Shown here: piece after piece, positions 55,316 to 64,000 of the stretch | Layout of the letters: every line of letters starts with the position of its first letter | Position numbering within the stretch: position 1 is the first letter of the stretch | Source of the DNA: Saprospiraceae bacterium | GTDB lineage: Bacteria > Bacteroidota > Bacteroidia > Chitinophagales > Saprospiraceae | DNA: 64,000 nt | Direction of reading: 5' to 3' | Assembly: GCA_016712145.1 (NCBI GenBank) | Contig: JADJRO010000001.1 | Location: forward strand, 1,178,001 to 1,242,000 | Position numbers and translations under genes: made by a program | Notes under the pieces: generated by a model | Database searches by the model: none | What the model was told of the DNA's origin: nothing | What the model saw: only the letters and a program-made list of their open reading frames with translations

Positions 55316-55816
55316 ATCCATGGTGAGTTCAGTTTGAATAATCAATAGTGAACACAAATTCTTTTACTACCTATCGAATTTTCACCAATTCATTAAAAAT
55401 TAGTGGAAGAAAATAATTTGCTCTCAAATTTATTTAATCCACAATTACCCATTGTTCAGATTTATAATTAAGATGAATTTCTGTTTCTTTATAATTGGCA
55501 AAAAGTTGCCAAGTTTCTGAATATTATATTTCACCATTAAACGGGTTCTGTAAATAGAAAGTGAATTTATTTCGCCTACAATTTAAATTGTTGAATATCG
55601 AATGCCCGTAAGTGCTTGAATTAAAAAATAATTGCTCAATTGTACAAACAACAAGTTATTATAAATTGCCAATCTACCCTATTTACTTGCACCGCAAATG
55701 ATCATTCGGGTATCAGAATGACTTTCCCGCATTTAAATTTTCTTTAGATAGGATCGAATGCATAATCTAGGATTATTCTTACATTAGCTGATAAATATTC
55801 AAACTAAACATATTAA
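55316..55816. other. Intergenic region upstream of the SLOG locus; possible decayed coding remnant
   Basis: These 501 AT-rich bases contain no clear intact ORF or repeat array. On the minus strand at about 55436-55570 a stop-interrupted stretch (YSETWQLFANYKETEIHLNY) has coding-like composition and may be the relic of a lost gene. The last 40 bases before the ATG at 55817 should hold the promoter of the SLOG operon; no clean TAnnTTTG box was found. Confidence 0.4.
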
Positions 55817-57532
55817 ATGGATCAAACTCCTTACAGAATTAGAATCGGGGTAACCGGACACAGGAAGAATCTTCCAGATTCAGAAGTTTTAATGTCGAAA
55901 ATAAAACAATTGCTAGGATTTAGCAAATCAGGAGAAATTATTACACTAACCAATAGCAGCTTAATAAAATTTTATAGCAATCGTGTAAGAAAGACTTGTG
56001 AAGCCAATGCAAAAGACATTCCATTGGTTTATACGATTTTGAGCAGCCTGGCCGAAGGAGCTGACCGAATCGTAGCAGACGCAGTGTTAGATTTACCGAA
56101 TTCAAAACTTGATGTCATTCTCCCATTAGACGTTAATGATTACACTCAAGATTTCCAGACCGAGGATTCAAAAACAGAATTTCATAATTTATTAAACAAA
56201 GCTGATTTCATTTATTCATTAAAAAGTACTCCGCTTTCAAAAAATGTTCCTACAACTGATTTGCAGGAAGCAAGAAATGAAGCTTATTTAAAAGCAGGCC
56301 AATATATAGTAGCTCATTGCGATGTTTTGATTGCCATTTGGGATGGAAAAGCAGCTAAAGGCAAAGGTGGAACTGCAGAAATTATAGACTATGCCAGAGA
56401 ACAACAATGTCCAATTATTATTATATCCAGTTTGGATCCCAATAAGATTGCTTTTGATTTTAACAAGGAACTTCACTTTGAACCTGTGCAAAAGCTAATT
56501 TCCTTAACTTCTGCCCATACAAATGTTGATAGCATTAAGTCTGCCATTAATAATAATTTCGGAGAATTTTATAAAGAAGAAAATCAAGAAACTCAATTTG
56601 TAGGAACAGCTCGATTTGAGAAACTTAAAAATTATTTACTTCCACTTTTTGCTTTGGCAGATTTACAAGCAATGCGAAGTAAAAGAATTTTTGAAAATAC
56701 CGGACTTATCGTGTATGCATTGTCATTTCTTGCCGTCACTACTATTTTAATAGCCGTAATTTTTCACTTCAATCACCTGGTTGCATTTATCATTGAATTC
56801 ATTCTTCTACTCAGTATCTTGCTTATAATAAAACGGCCAATCAAAAAGGATTTCACAAAAACTGGTTAGCCAATCGTTTTCTTGTTGAGAAATTGCGTTC
56901 GACAGTTTATCTCTTTGTGGCTGGAGTTCCTTTAGAAAAAATAAGCTTAAGACAAGTAAATAAAAAACAAAGGGAGCAGTACGGGTGGGCAATTGATGCC
57001 TACAATGAGATAAAAGATCAGCTGAATAAAATCAATTCTTTTGATAAAACCAACCCATCTTTAAATGAAATAAACAATTATATAAAAAATACCTGGATAG
57101 ATGGTCAATTGAACTTTCAAAAAAAAATATGCCGCCAAAAATAACAAATGGAATTTAAATTTAGAAAAAGGAGGCGTATGGCTTTTTAGAGCCGCTTTAT
57201 TTCTTGCAGGCGCGCATATTATTTCTTGCTATTTAAGAAACAATGGCTTTCAATTTACTCAGTTTGAAGAAGTAATGACATTAATTACGCTTTTGTTATT
57301 GCCCCTAGCCGCTGCATTTGACGGCATCCGGAATCAAAGGGAATTTTCCAGAAATGCCAGCAGGAGTGAAAGTATGATACAAATATTAACAGATCTTAAA
57401 GAGAAATATGAAGCCGTTGACACTACTGAAGAATTTTATAAATTATTAAGAGAAACAGACACGATTATGTTGCAGGAAAACCAGGATTGGATGTTGTTGA
57501 TGCAATCATCGGAGTTGGAAGTTAAACCATAA
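55817..57532 (+). CDS. SLOG-SLATT type membrane protein (nucleotide sensor plus pore-like effector), two frameshifts
   Basis: The N-terminal 250 residues form a SLOG-like Rossmann domain. It has IRIGVTGHRKN at the start, SSLAEGADRIVADAV in the middle and IAIWDGKAAKGKGGTAEIID, which carries the GGxxE-type nucleotide loop. Two transmembrane helices follow (VYALSFLAVTTILIAVIFHF and the next). The first frame stops at 56869. The minus-one frame continues NQKGFHKNWLANRFLVEKLR, then VYLFVAGVPLEK and FIKNTWIDGQ-like sequence to 57144. A second shift in the A9 run at 57119-57127 continues KYAAKNNKWNLNLEKGG with two more helices (LFRAALFLAGAHIISCYL, LITLLLLPLAAAF) to 57532. The restored protein has about 570 residues. 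SLOG domains bind nucleotide-derived ligands and SLATT domains are predicted membrane-perforating effectors. Start chosen at ATG; 15 bp upstream of the AAA-RyR gene. Confidence 0.78.
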
Positions 57533-57547
57533 AAACTTAGTTTATCC

Positions 57548-60145
57548 ATGAAAAAAATATTCCTAGCCGGCGATTCCATTGAAGACTTGTTAATTTTAAC
57601 AGAAAAATATATAAATCCAAAGGGTAATCCTGAGCCTTTAATCAATTGGCAAAAAAACAATCGGGTCATTTTTAATAAACTACCTGGAGGAAGTCATTTA
57701 ATCGCTTATTTTCTAGATCCTTTTAAAAATGAATACCAACTTATTGTTGATACCAACATAAATATGGGAATGACTTCTTCTGGAGACCGTATCCAAACCA
57801 TCTCAAAAGTTGATCAGGGCAAATTAACTGAATCTAATTATCACATAAAAGAGTTTTTTGGATATTCTGTAGTGAAGTCTTCCGAATACAAAATAAACGA
57901 GGCACAAAATCTTAAAGATTTTGATGCTATGATAATAGATGACCTCAGCAATGATTTAAGGCACACGCCAGATCATTTGCTAAAGGATCTAAAAACATTC
58001 AATCCTAAAGGACATATCATTTATAAATTAAATGGACCGGCAACAGGTAATAAATTTTTCGAACATATCGCAACAGAATATGGTCAGAATCTCATTTCGA
58101 TAATAAATGCCGATGACCTTAGGGATCATGGGATTTCAATCCGTAAAAAACTTTCCTGGGATTCAACCCTTGCTGATTTTCTGGAGGCTCAACTTACAAA
58201 TTCCTATTTTGAACATTTGAATAAGAGCAAGGCAATCCTGATACGATTTGGACTGGAAGCTGTATTGGCTATTTACAATGAAAAGGAAACGTCTGACCGA
58301 ATAGATTATAAACAAAATTCAATATACAGACTTTATTACCTTCCTCAAAAATGCGAAGCAGAAATAAAAGATTCAGCGGAAGGAACTATGCAAGGGCTAA
58401 CCAGCGCTTTTGTGGTTGCATTTACAAGAAACTTTCTGAATCCTTATTCTACGCTGAATTTACCAGACCAAAATGGTATTAAAGAACAATTAGAAGCATC
58501 ACAAACCCAGGCAGATGTGATTTCAAACTCCATTCTATCGGGTATGCAAGCCGCTCTAAATTGCTTGAGCCTGGGATATACATTAACTAAAGAAAATAAT
58601 TTAGATTATCCGGTGCATCAAATTTTTAATGAAAAGAAAGGAATAGAAAATATTCATATTATTGATATTTCGAATTACCGATCTTCTAAATCATTGGTGA
58701 GTACCATACTTTCCGATAGCAAGGTATTGATTGAAAACGTTGCATTCAATTACGTTATATCAGGAAGTTCAGGTTTTCTAAATATGGTCCCTGTCGGGGT
58801 GTTTTCTGAATTAAAAACGTTTGACCGGGAAGAAATTGAAAATTTCAGGGCATTCCGGAAAATGGTCATGGAGTATTTAAGCAGGCCCAACGAGAAAAAG
58901 CCCTTATCCTATGCAGTATTCGGTCCGCCTGGATCAGGAAAGTCATTTGGAATTAAAAAGATCATTAAATCTCTGGGACAACAGATGACGATCCTGGAGA
59001 AAAATCTGTCACAATTTGATTCTTATGAAGACCTGGTTAAGGTATTTCAGGAATCGCGTGACATCAGTTTAAAAGGAAATATACCCATTGTGTTTTTTGA
59101 CGAATTCGACAGCAGCTTGAATGGTCAGGAATTAGGCTGGTTAAAATATTTTCTAGCACCCATGCAAGACGGTGAATTTAAAGAAGGCGAAGTGAATCAT
59201 CCTGTAGGAAAAGGAATTTACATTTTTGCCGGCGGCACCCGAAAAAGTTTTGAAGAATTTTGTGCTCCTTTAAAAAGTTCTGAAGATGAATCCAATTATG
59301 CAGCGATTCAAAAAACTTACAAATCAGCCAAAGCAAAAGACTTTATAAGCAGGCTAAAGGGATACATAAATATTAAAGGGATTGATTGCAGAGATGCGGA
59401 AGATCACTTGTACCCTTTGCGAAGAGCCATGGTTTTAAGGAGTAAATTACTTGAAATCCCAGGAATTGCTGATCGAAATAAACAAATTTCAATTGGAAAT
59501 GAAGTATTAGGAGCCTTATTGAAGATTCCAACATTTGAACACGGATCCAGATCGCTGGAAGCAATCATTGCCATGAGTGATTTACAAAATGCAAAAGGTT
59601 TTCAGAAATCAAACTTGCCCTCGGATAAACTATTAAACATGCATTTAGACAACACTCTTTTTCAGCAACTCATGAATGAACAATACCTGCCTTCAGAAGC
59701 AATCGAAATCATAGCAATAGAAATGCACAACAGCTGGTTGGAAAACGAAAAAGCCAAAGGTGAAAATAAACCTACCATGAAACCTTGGGATCAGCTGGAC
59801 GAATCTTCCAAAGACTCCAATCGACAACAGGCCATGGACATTCTTCGCAAGCTCGATAAATTCAATTATAATATTATTTCAGGCAATAAAAAAGACGGCA
59901 TACGTGAGTTTGATTCTAATGATTTGGAAGAAATGGCCAAAGTAGAGCACGATCGCTGGATGACTGAAAAGATTTCAAAAGGCTGGACCTACGGTGAGCC
60001 AAGAGTCGATGAATTAAAAATTCACAACAGCTTGATTCCATGGAATAAACTACCTGAAGATGTAAAAGAATTAGACCGTAATGCAATTCGATTGATACCG
60101 AAGCTGCTGGAGCGTGTGGGGTTTGTGGTGGAGAGGGATAAATAA
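57548..60145 (+). CDS. AAA+ ATPase with two C-terminal RyR domains and PfkB-like N-terminus
   Basis: This 865-residue cytoplasmic protein has three parts. Residues 1 to about 330 resemble a ribokinase/PfkB-like fold (IINADDLRDHGISIRKKLSW, KAILIRFGLEAVLAIYNEK, GTMQGLTSAFVVAFTRNF); this is a tentative assignment. Residues 440-690 form an AAA+ ATPase with Walker A GPPGSGKSF near 459 and Walker B IPIVFFDEFDSS near 514. The C-terminus has two RyR (ryanodine-receptor repeat) domains: HNSWLENEKAKGENKPTMKP at about 727-765 and EHDRWMTEKISKGWTYGEPR at about 795-850. RyR domains in bacteria occur in nucleotide-linked conflict systems and are proposed ligand sensors. It probably works with the SLOG-SLATT protein in one operon. 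Confidence 0.82.
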   Translation: MKKIFLAGDSIEDLLILTEKYINPKGNPEPLINWQKNNRVIFNKLPGGSHLIAYFLDPFKNEYQLIVDTNINMGMTSSGDRIQTISKVDQGKLTESNYHIKEFFGYSVVKSSEYKINEAQNLKDFDAMIIDDLSNDLRHTPDHLLKDLKTFNPKGHIIYKLNGPATGNKFFEHIATEYGQNLISIINADDLRDHGISIRKKLSWDSTLADFLEAQLTNSYFEHLNKSKAILIRFGLEAVLAIYNEKETSDRIDYKQNSIYRLYYLPQKCEAEIKDSAEGTMQGLTSAFVVAFTRNFLNPYSTLNLPDQNGIKEQLEASQTQADVISNSILSGMQAALNCLSLGYTLTKENNLDYPVHQIFNEKKGIENIHIIDISNYRSSKSLVSTILSDSKVLIENVAFNYVISGSSGFLNMVPVGVFSELKTFDREEIENFRAFRKMVMEYLSRPNEKKPLSYAVFGPPGSGKSFGIKKIIKSLGQQMTILEKNLSQFDSYEDLVKVFQESRDISLKGNIPIVFFDEFDSSLNGQELGWLKYFLAPMQDGEFKEGEVNHPVGKGIYIFAGGTRKSFEEFCAPLKSSEDESNYAAIQKTYKSAKAKDFISRLKGYINIKGIDCRDAEDHLYPLRRAMVLRSKLLEIPGIADRNKQISIGNEVLGALLKIPTFEHGSRSLEAIIAMSDLQNAKGFQKSNLPSDKLLNMHLDNTLFQQLMNEQYLPSEAIEIIAIEMHNSWLENEKAKGENKPTMKPWDQLDESSKDSNRQQAMDILRKLDKFNYNIISGNKKDGIREFDSNDLEEMAKVEHDRWMTEKISKGWTYGEPRVDELKIHNSLIPWNKLPEDVKELDRNAIRLIPKLLERVGFVVERDK

Positions 60146-60270
60146 ATTATGGTCCTATAAATAATTTCCACAATTTTATATCCAATTTTTATTCTAAATT
60201 TAGTTTTAAAAACTTTGTGAACAGCTAAAAGCATGAAGAACAAATCATTTTAAAGGCTTAAATATGAGAA

Positions 60271-63200
60271 CTAATCCAAATTTTTCTTTGAAAGCAATTG
60301 TTCAATTTCATCCGCTTCGATAATTTTCCCAAGTCCTTTCATTTGTTTAATTAAATTTACTACTCTATTGCGTTCGTTGTTCGATAATTCATCATTTCCA
60401 TTAAGTATGCAAACTGCAATTTTATACTGTAAATTTTCAGCGACAATATTTTGCATCAGAAGATTTAAAAATAATTGCTCTGCCTCTTTCCATTTTTGAT
60501 CCTGAAAGCAATTTTCCGCTGCATCTAATGCATTATTTGAAGTAGTTTCTTTTTCACTTTTTTCAATTAGATTATTTGCAGCCATCAGTATTGGTATCCC
60601 AAGTTGATTGCATAACTCAACTAAAGGAGGATCCATATGCATATTTTTCCTTTTCATATATTTCAATGCTTCAATCAGTTCAAGCGATTTGTTCAACTTA
60701 TTATAACTTACCACCACACCCCTTGCGTATACCGCTGAATTGGAATTTCTACTTAATAATTCTTTCCTAATTTTCAATGAGCTTTCATAGTTAGTTCGAG
60801 CACTTAAGGAATCCCCAATTGCATTATCTAAATCGCCCATTCTATCATATGATCTAGCTAAATCTTGCAAAAACAATGCAGAGTCAGGATCTTTCTTAAT
60901 TAATTCTTCAGCTAACTTATGCGCTTTTGTATTATTTATATAAGCGCTTTTACTATCGCCAAGTTCTATATAAATATTGCCCAATCTTTCATATGATAGT
61001 GTCAATTCTCTGGCGAATTCTACTGATTCAGGATTATTTTCATGTAATTCTTTCCGGATCTTTAAAGAGCTTTCTTGAAGAGATAGAGCGTTTACAGTAT
61101 CACCCATTGAATTATAAATATCGCCTACTTTCATGTAGGACACTGACAGATTCTTGGCGAATTCTACTAAGCCTGGCATCCTTTTTAACAATTCTATCCG
61201 TATGTTCATGGAGCTTTCGAAATTAAAAAGTGCGCTTTTAATATCTCCATGAGCCTGATATATATAACCTAAATTGATAAACGAATAAGCCAAATCACTT
61301 GCATATTTCGCTGATTCAGGATTTCTCTTTAGTAATTCTTTCCGGACCTTTAAAGAGCTTTCAAGAAAGGTTAAAGCGATTTTGGTATCTCCATGTGCAA
61401 AATTTATTTTACTCACCATAGTATAGGAATAAGCTAAATCTTCGGCGAATTGGGCTGATTCAGGATTTCTTTTTAATAATTCTTCCATGATTATTAAAGC
61501 GCTTTGATACCCAACCAACGCGCTTTTAGTGTCGCCATGACTTTCATATATATCACTTATAAGATTATAAGAATAGGCCAAATCGCTTGCAAAAAGTACT
61601 GAGCTGGGATTTCTTTTTAGCAATTTTTCAACTATATCTAAAGCACTTTTAAAACTTTTAATTGCGTTTTTCGTATCGCCATGATCTTTATATATATTGC
61701 CTATTCTATTAAATGAAAGTGACAAATCCCTACTGATTTTATCGGACTCAGGGTTTTTTTTTAGTAATTCTTCTAGGATCTTGATTGAGCTTTCGTAACT
61801 TAAAAAGGCGCTTTTCGTATCGCCTAGTGATTGATTTATATCCCCTACCTTGTGATAGGAAAAAGACAAATTCCTAGAGCATTCGGCAGAGTCAGGCCTT
61901 TTTAATGATAAATATAGAGTTGAACGGAATACAGAAAGGTAAATGGATTTTTGCTCCTCTATTCGAACAGAATCTTTAAGTTGGTCGCTGAGTTCGAACA
62001 AAAAATTAATATTAGTGGTTCCCTTAACAGATTCATCCATATCTTCCATCTCGAGTATATCTGAAATCCATTTTACATTGCCTACGTCTTCAAGAATGAT
62101 ATCCACAAGTGTTTTCGAATGTTCTTTAGTTTGCAAAGTATCCAACTCAAAACTTCCATAAATTTTTACTGCTTTTACTTTATCGTCTGCCTTAAACAAA
62201 TGCCACATAATTTCTGTCATTCGCAAAGAATCATCATTGGGTAATGCCTCAAGATATGCGGCAATATGCTGGTTCGCTATAACTTTTTGTTCTATACTTG
62301 CTAACTGGCTTTTGTAAATTTCTGTTCTTACCTGAACATGTTTGAAATCCCATAAGCCTTCTTCTCCTTTTCTTACAATATGTGCCCTTAAATATCTTCT
62401 CAAAGCGGCAAAATTCAGTACATCCCATTTTTGATTTGAATAATCATTTATTAATATTTCAATGTCGCTTTCGCGCAAACCATTTCTTGCCAATGCGATG
62501 TAATTGAAAAATGTATTTACAAATTCTTTTCCAAACCGTTGCCGCGTTTTGTCAAAAAGATACGTATACATACTTTCAATGTCTGCCGGCATATCATGAG
62601 CAGTGTTTAGTAAAAGTCTATTTAGTTTTTCTTCTGCGGTTCCTCCATAAGCTTTCATCTCGGCAAAATCATCTTCATCCAACAGCAGAAATTCATCTAC
62701 TGCCATATTCAGCCACAAAGGATTGTTGTAAGCAGATACGTCCTTATCGGTTTTCTTGTTCAACAAAATTTCTATTGCTTCCGGATTCAAAGATTTGCGG
62801 TACCGTTTGCTAATAGCGGTTATTATTTTTTCGGCATCCACTTTCGTCACTGGTTTCAGTTCTTCACCTTTTATTCCATTCCGTTTAATGAGGTTGGCTG
62901 TTTCTTCACCGGGTATTGCAGTAAATATAAACTTTACGTTTTTTGGTAATAACTCCGGAAGCCAGTTCACATATTTTGCATGCGCGGTTCTCTCAAATTG
63001 GTTGAGTGCATCCACCATTACAATTACCCTATGATCGACAGAAGTTCGCGAAAGTAACTCAGCAAAAAGTTTGGTAAGATCATCAAATTTATTTTTGTCT
63101 TGTAATTGTTCACTGATGTCTATTTTTAGTTTCTCTGCAAGTTCCTCTATCCATATCATCAGCATGTTTTCCAGACTGTTGGACCGGAGGCTGATACCGG

Positions 63201-64000
63201 CAGCATGGGCAATAATAAAAACATTTTCTTGTTGAAGTTCTTTATGGAGCTTTGCAAAGAGGGCACTTTTACCGCTGCCGGATTCTCCCGTTAAGCAGAT
63301 TCCGATGTTATCATAACCTACAGGAGAATGGGCAAATTCTTTCAGATAATTTATAACATCTTCTCTTCCACTAAAAGCAATGGTTCTTTCTTCAATGAAC
63401 TCTTCCAAGAAAAGCCGCTCTTCTTGTTGCCAGGTTTTAGGGCGGGTATCTTCCAGTTCTTTGGTCTGTGCATCTAATTCTGTCCAGATTTGTTCAAGCA
63501 CCTTCTTTTTAAAATCTTCAATGTCAGTGTAGGTATAAACTCTTTCCTTTCCGACTTTGGCAACAATTTTTGCTTTGTAATCCCTCAATCTGTTTTCTGC
63601 AAAAACTTTGTCCAGCTCGGGATTGTGCATATCAGAAAATTCTTTGGCCTTTTCCGGTGGCATTTTATCATAATCCAATGGCTCTCTGAAATAGAAACGA
63701 CTTCTTAACTTTTGATCCATATTGGATAGTACGCCATATTCAATTTCAAGAGCGGTAATACTTTTATTTTCTATGGTACTCGCAAATCCCTTCTCATTTT
63801 CAGCGGCTTTCATTCTCCCTGCCGGAGGCACCCATCCATAACGGTCACCAATAAGCCCGATTAAAAAAGGTTTACATCGGTCTATTTCATCAAGGCACAC
63901 TTTCAGTACCAGTAATTCTTTTTCTTCCTGCTCTTTTTTATCTGTGGTTTCTACCCCCCAACGAAGGTCTATAGGCTCAAGATGAATATGGCGAGCCCTT
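60271..64000 (-). CDS. STAND NTPase with DUF4062-like N-terminus and TPR repeats (5' end beyond window)
   Basis: The frame is open to the right edge, so the true start is outside. At least 1243 residues are visible. The first part (IDLRWGVETTD, CLDEIDRCKPFLIGLIGDRY, GWVPP) is a DUF4062/TIR-like domain. It is followed by a NACHT/STAND ATPase with Walker A GESGSGKSALF, Walker B VIVMVDALNQFE and a winged-helix-like segment (YIALARNGLRESDIEILIND). The C-terminal third has eight near-identical TPR-type repeats of about 49-50 residues (pattern LAYSYxxxGDIYxxxGDTKSAL then ESSLKIRKELLKRNPES). STAND proteins oligomerise on ligand detection; bacterial members include antiphage proteins. It is convergent with the AAA-RyR gene, with a 125-bp gap. 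Confidence 0.85.
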   Translation of the reverse strand, partial: RARHIHLEPIDLRWGVETTDKKEQEEKELLVLKVCLDEIDRCKPFLIGLIGDRYGWVPPAGRMKAAENEKGFASTIENKSITALEIEYGVLSNMDQKLRSRFYFREPLDYDKMPPEKAKEFSDMHNPELDKVFAENRLRDYKAKIVAKVGKERVYTYTDIEDFKKKVLEQIWTELDAQTKELEDTRPKTWQQEERLFLEEFIEERTIAFSGREDVINYLKEFAHSPVGYDNIGICLTGESGSGKSALFAKLHKELQQENVFIIAHAAGISLRSNSLENMLMIWIEELAEKLKIDISEQLQDKNKFDDLTKLFAELLSRTSVDHRVIVMVDALNQFERTAHAKYVNWLPELLPKNVKFIFTAIPGEETANLIKRNGIKGEELKPVTKVDAEKIITAISKRYRKSLNPEAIEILLNKKTDKDVSAYNNPLWLNMAVDEFLLLDEDDFAEMKAYGGTAEEKLNRLLLNTAHDMPADIESMYTYLFDKTRQRFGKEFVNTFFNYIALARNGLRESDIEILINDYSNQKWDVLNFAALRRYLRAHIVRKGEEGLWDFKHVQVRTEIYKSQLASIEQKVIANQHIAAYLEALPNDDSLRMTEIMWHLFKADDKVKAVKIYGSFELDTLQTKEHSKTLVDIILEDVGNVKWISDILEMEDMDESVKGTTNINFLFELSDQLKDSVRIEEQKSIYLSVFRSTLYLSLKRPDSAECSRNLSFSYHKVGDINQSLGDTKSAFLSYESSIKILEELLKKNPESDKISRDLSLSFNRIGNIYKDHGDTKNAIKSFKSALDIVEKLLKRNPSSVLFASDLAYSYNLISDIYESHGDTKSALVGYQSALIIMEELLKRNPESAQFAEDLAYSYTMVSKINFAHGDTKIALTFLESSLKVRKELLKRNPESAKYASDLAYSFINLGYIYQAHGDIKSALFNFESSMNIRIELLKRMPGLVEFAKNLSVSYMKVGDIYNSMGDTVNALSLQESSLKIRKELHENNPESVEFARELTLSYERLGNIYIELGDSKSAYINNTKAHKLAEELIKKDPDSALFLQDLARSYDRMGDLDNAIGDSLSARTNYESSLKIRKELLSRNSNSAVYARGVVVSYNKLNKSLELIEALKYMKRKNMHMDPPLVELCNQLGIPILMAANNLIEKSEKETTSNNALDAAENCFQDQKWKEAEQLFLNLLMQNIVAENLQYKIAVCILNGNDELSNNERNRVVNLIKQMKGLGKIIEADEIEQLLSKKNLD

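Noticed and set aside
55436..55570. Minus-strand stretch with coding-like residues (YSETWQLFANYKETEIHLNY)
   Set aside because: Interrupted by a stop, with no start codon; too short to support a gene.
56800..56870. Programmed minus-one frameshift at CAAAAAG in the SLOG gene
   Set aside because: The heptamer is not an ideal slippery site, no stimulatory structure is evident, a second lesion follows in an A9 run, and other genes including rpsP show similar indels; error is simpler.

Overview
The window looks like a chromosomal segment of a Bacteroidota bacterium, most likely of the Saprospiria type. The base composition is AT-rich. Several secreted proteins end in a type IX secretion (T9SS) sorting domain. 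ECF sigma/anti-sigma pairs, DUF5777 and HU-CCDC81/SPOR proteins, and promoters with the Bacteroidota -7 box TAnnTTTG are present. No plasmid, phage or transposase gene was recognised. The only RNA gene seen is tRNA-Pro(GGG).

Layout. 0-6.6 kb: an edge-truncated T9SS surface protein, a TPR/class III adenylate cyclase, and a T9SS beta-helix protein, separated by short-period repeat arrays. 6.6-13.5 kb: a heavy-metal RND efflux operon (adaptor, pump, TolC-type channel) with two small His-rich exported proteins. 14-25 kb: tRNA-Pro, a TonB-type outer-membrane barrel, a tricorn-like protease, a secreted M43-like metalloprotease, and the threonine-to-glycine pair Tdh/Kbl. 25-30 kb: arginine deiminase, thioesterase, YihY-type membrane protein, DUF2461, PaaY-like protein and enoyl-CoA hydratase. 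30-39 kb: two ECF sigma modules flanking exported CX4CH/CXXCH proteins. 39-46 kb: CHAT-TPR peptidase, two related lipoproteins and a C14 caspase-like peptidase, divergent from an ECF sigma/anti-sigma/M48-TPR operon. 46-54 kb: housekeeping genes (E1 alpha-beta dehydrogenase fusion, FAD dehydrogenase, KdsA, SPOR protein, ribosomal protein S16). 55.8-64 kb: a putative nucleotide-signalling conflict locus made of SLOG-SLATT, AAA+-RyR and a DUF4062-STAND-TPR protein that runs off the right edge.

Two candidate systems stand out. One is the SLOG/SLATT, AAA+/RyR and STAND locus at the right end. The other is the cluster holding two caspase-clan peptidases beside its own ECF sigma operon.

An important caveat is that at least eight genes are broken by single-base indels or one in-frame stop, often in homopolymers. 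Ribosomal protein S16, normally an indispensable gene, is among them. Residual sequencing or assembly errors are therefore the likeliest cause, and these genes should not be called pseudogenes without read support.

Intergenic DNA is unusual. Many gaps carry degenerate tandem arrays of 7- or 8-bp words, each with a different word. There is also a 42-bp palindrome-containing repeat at two loci, a 79-bp duplicated block and a 129-bp inverted repeat.
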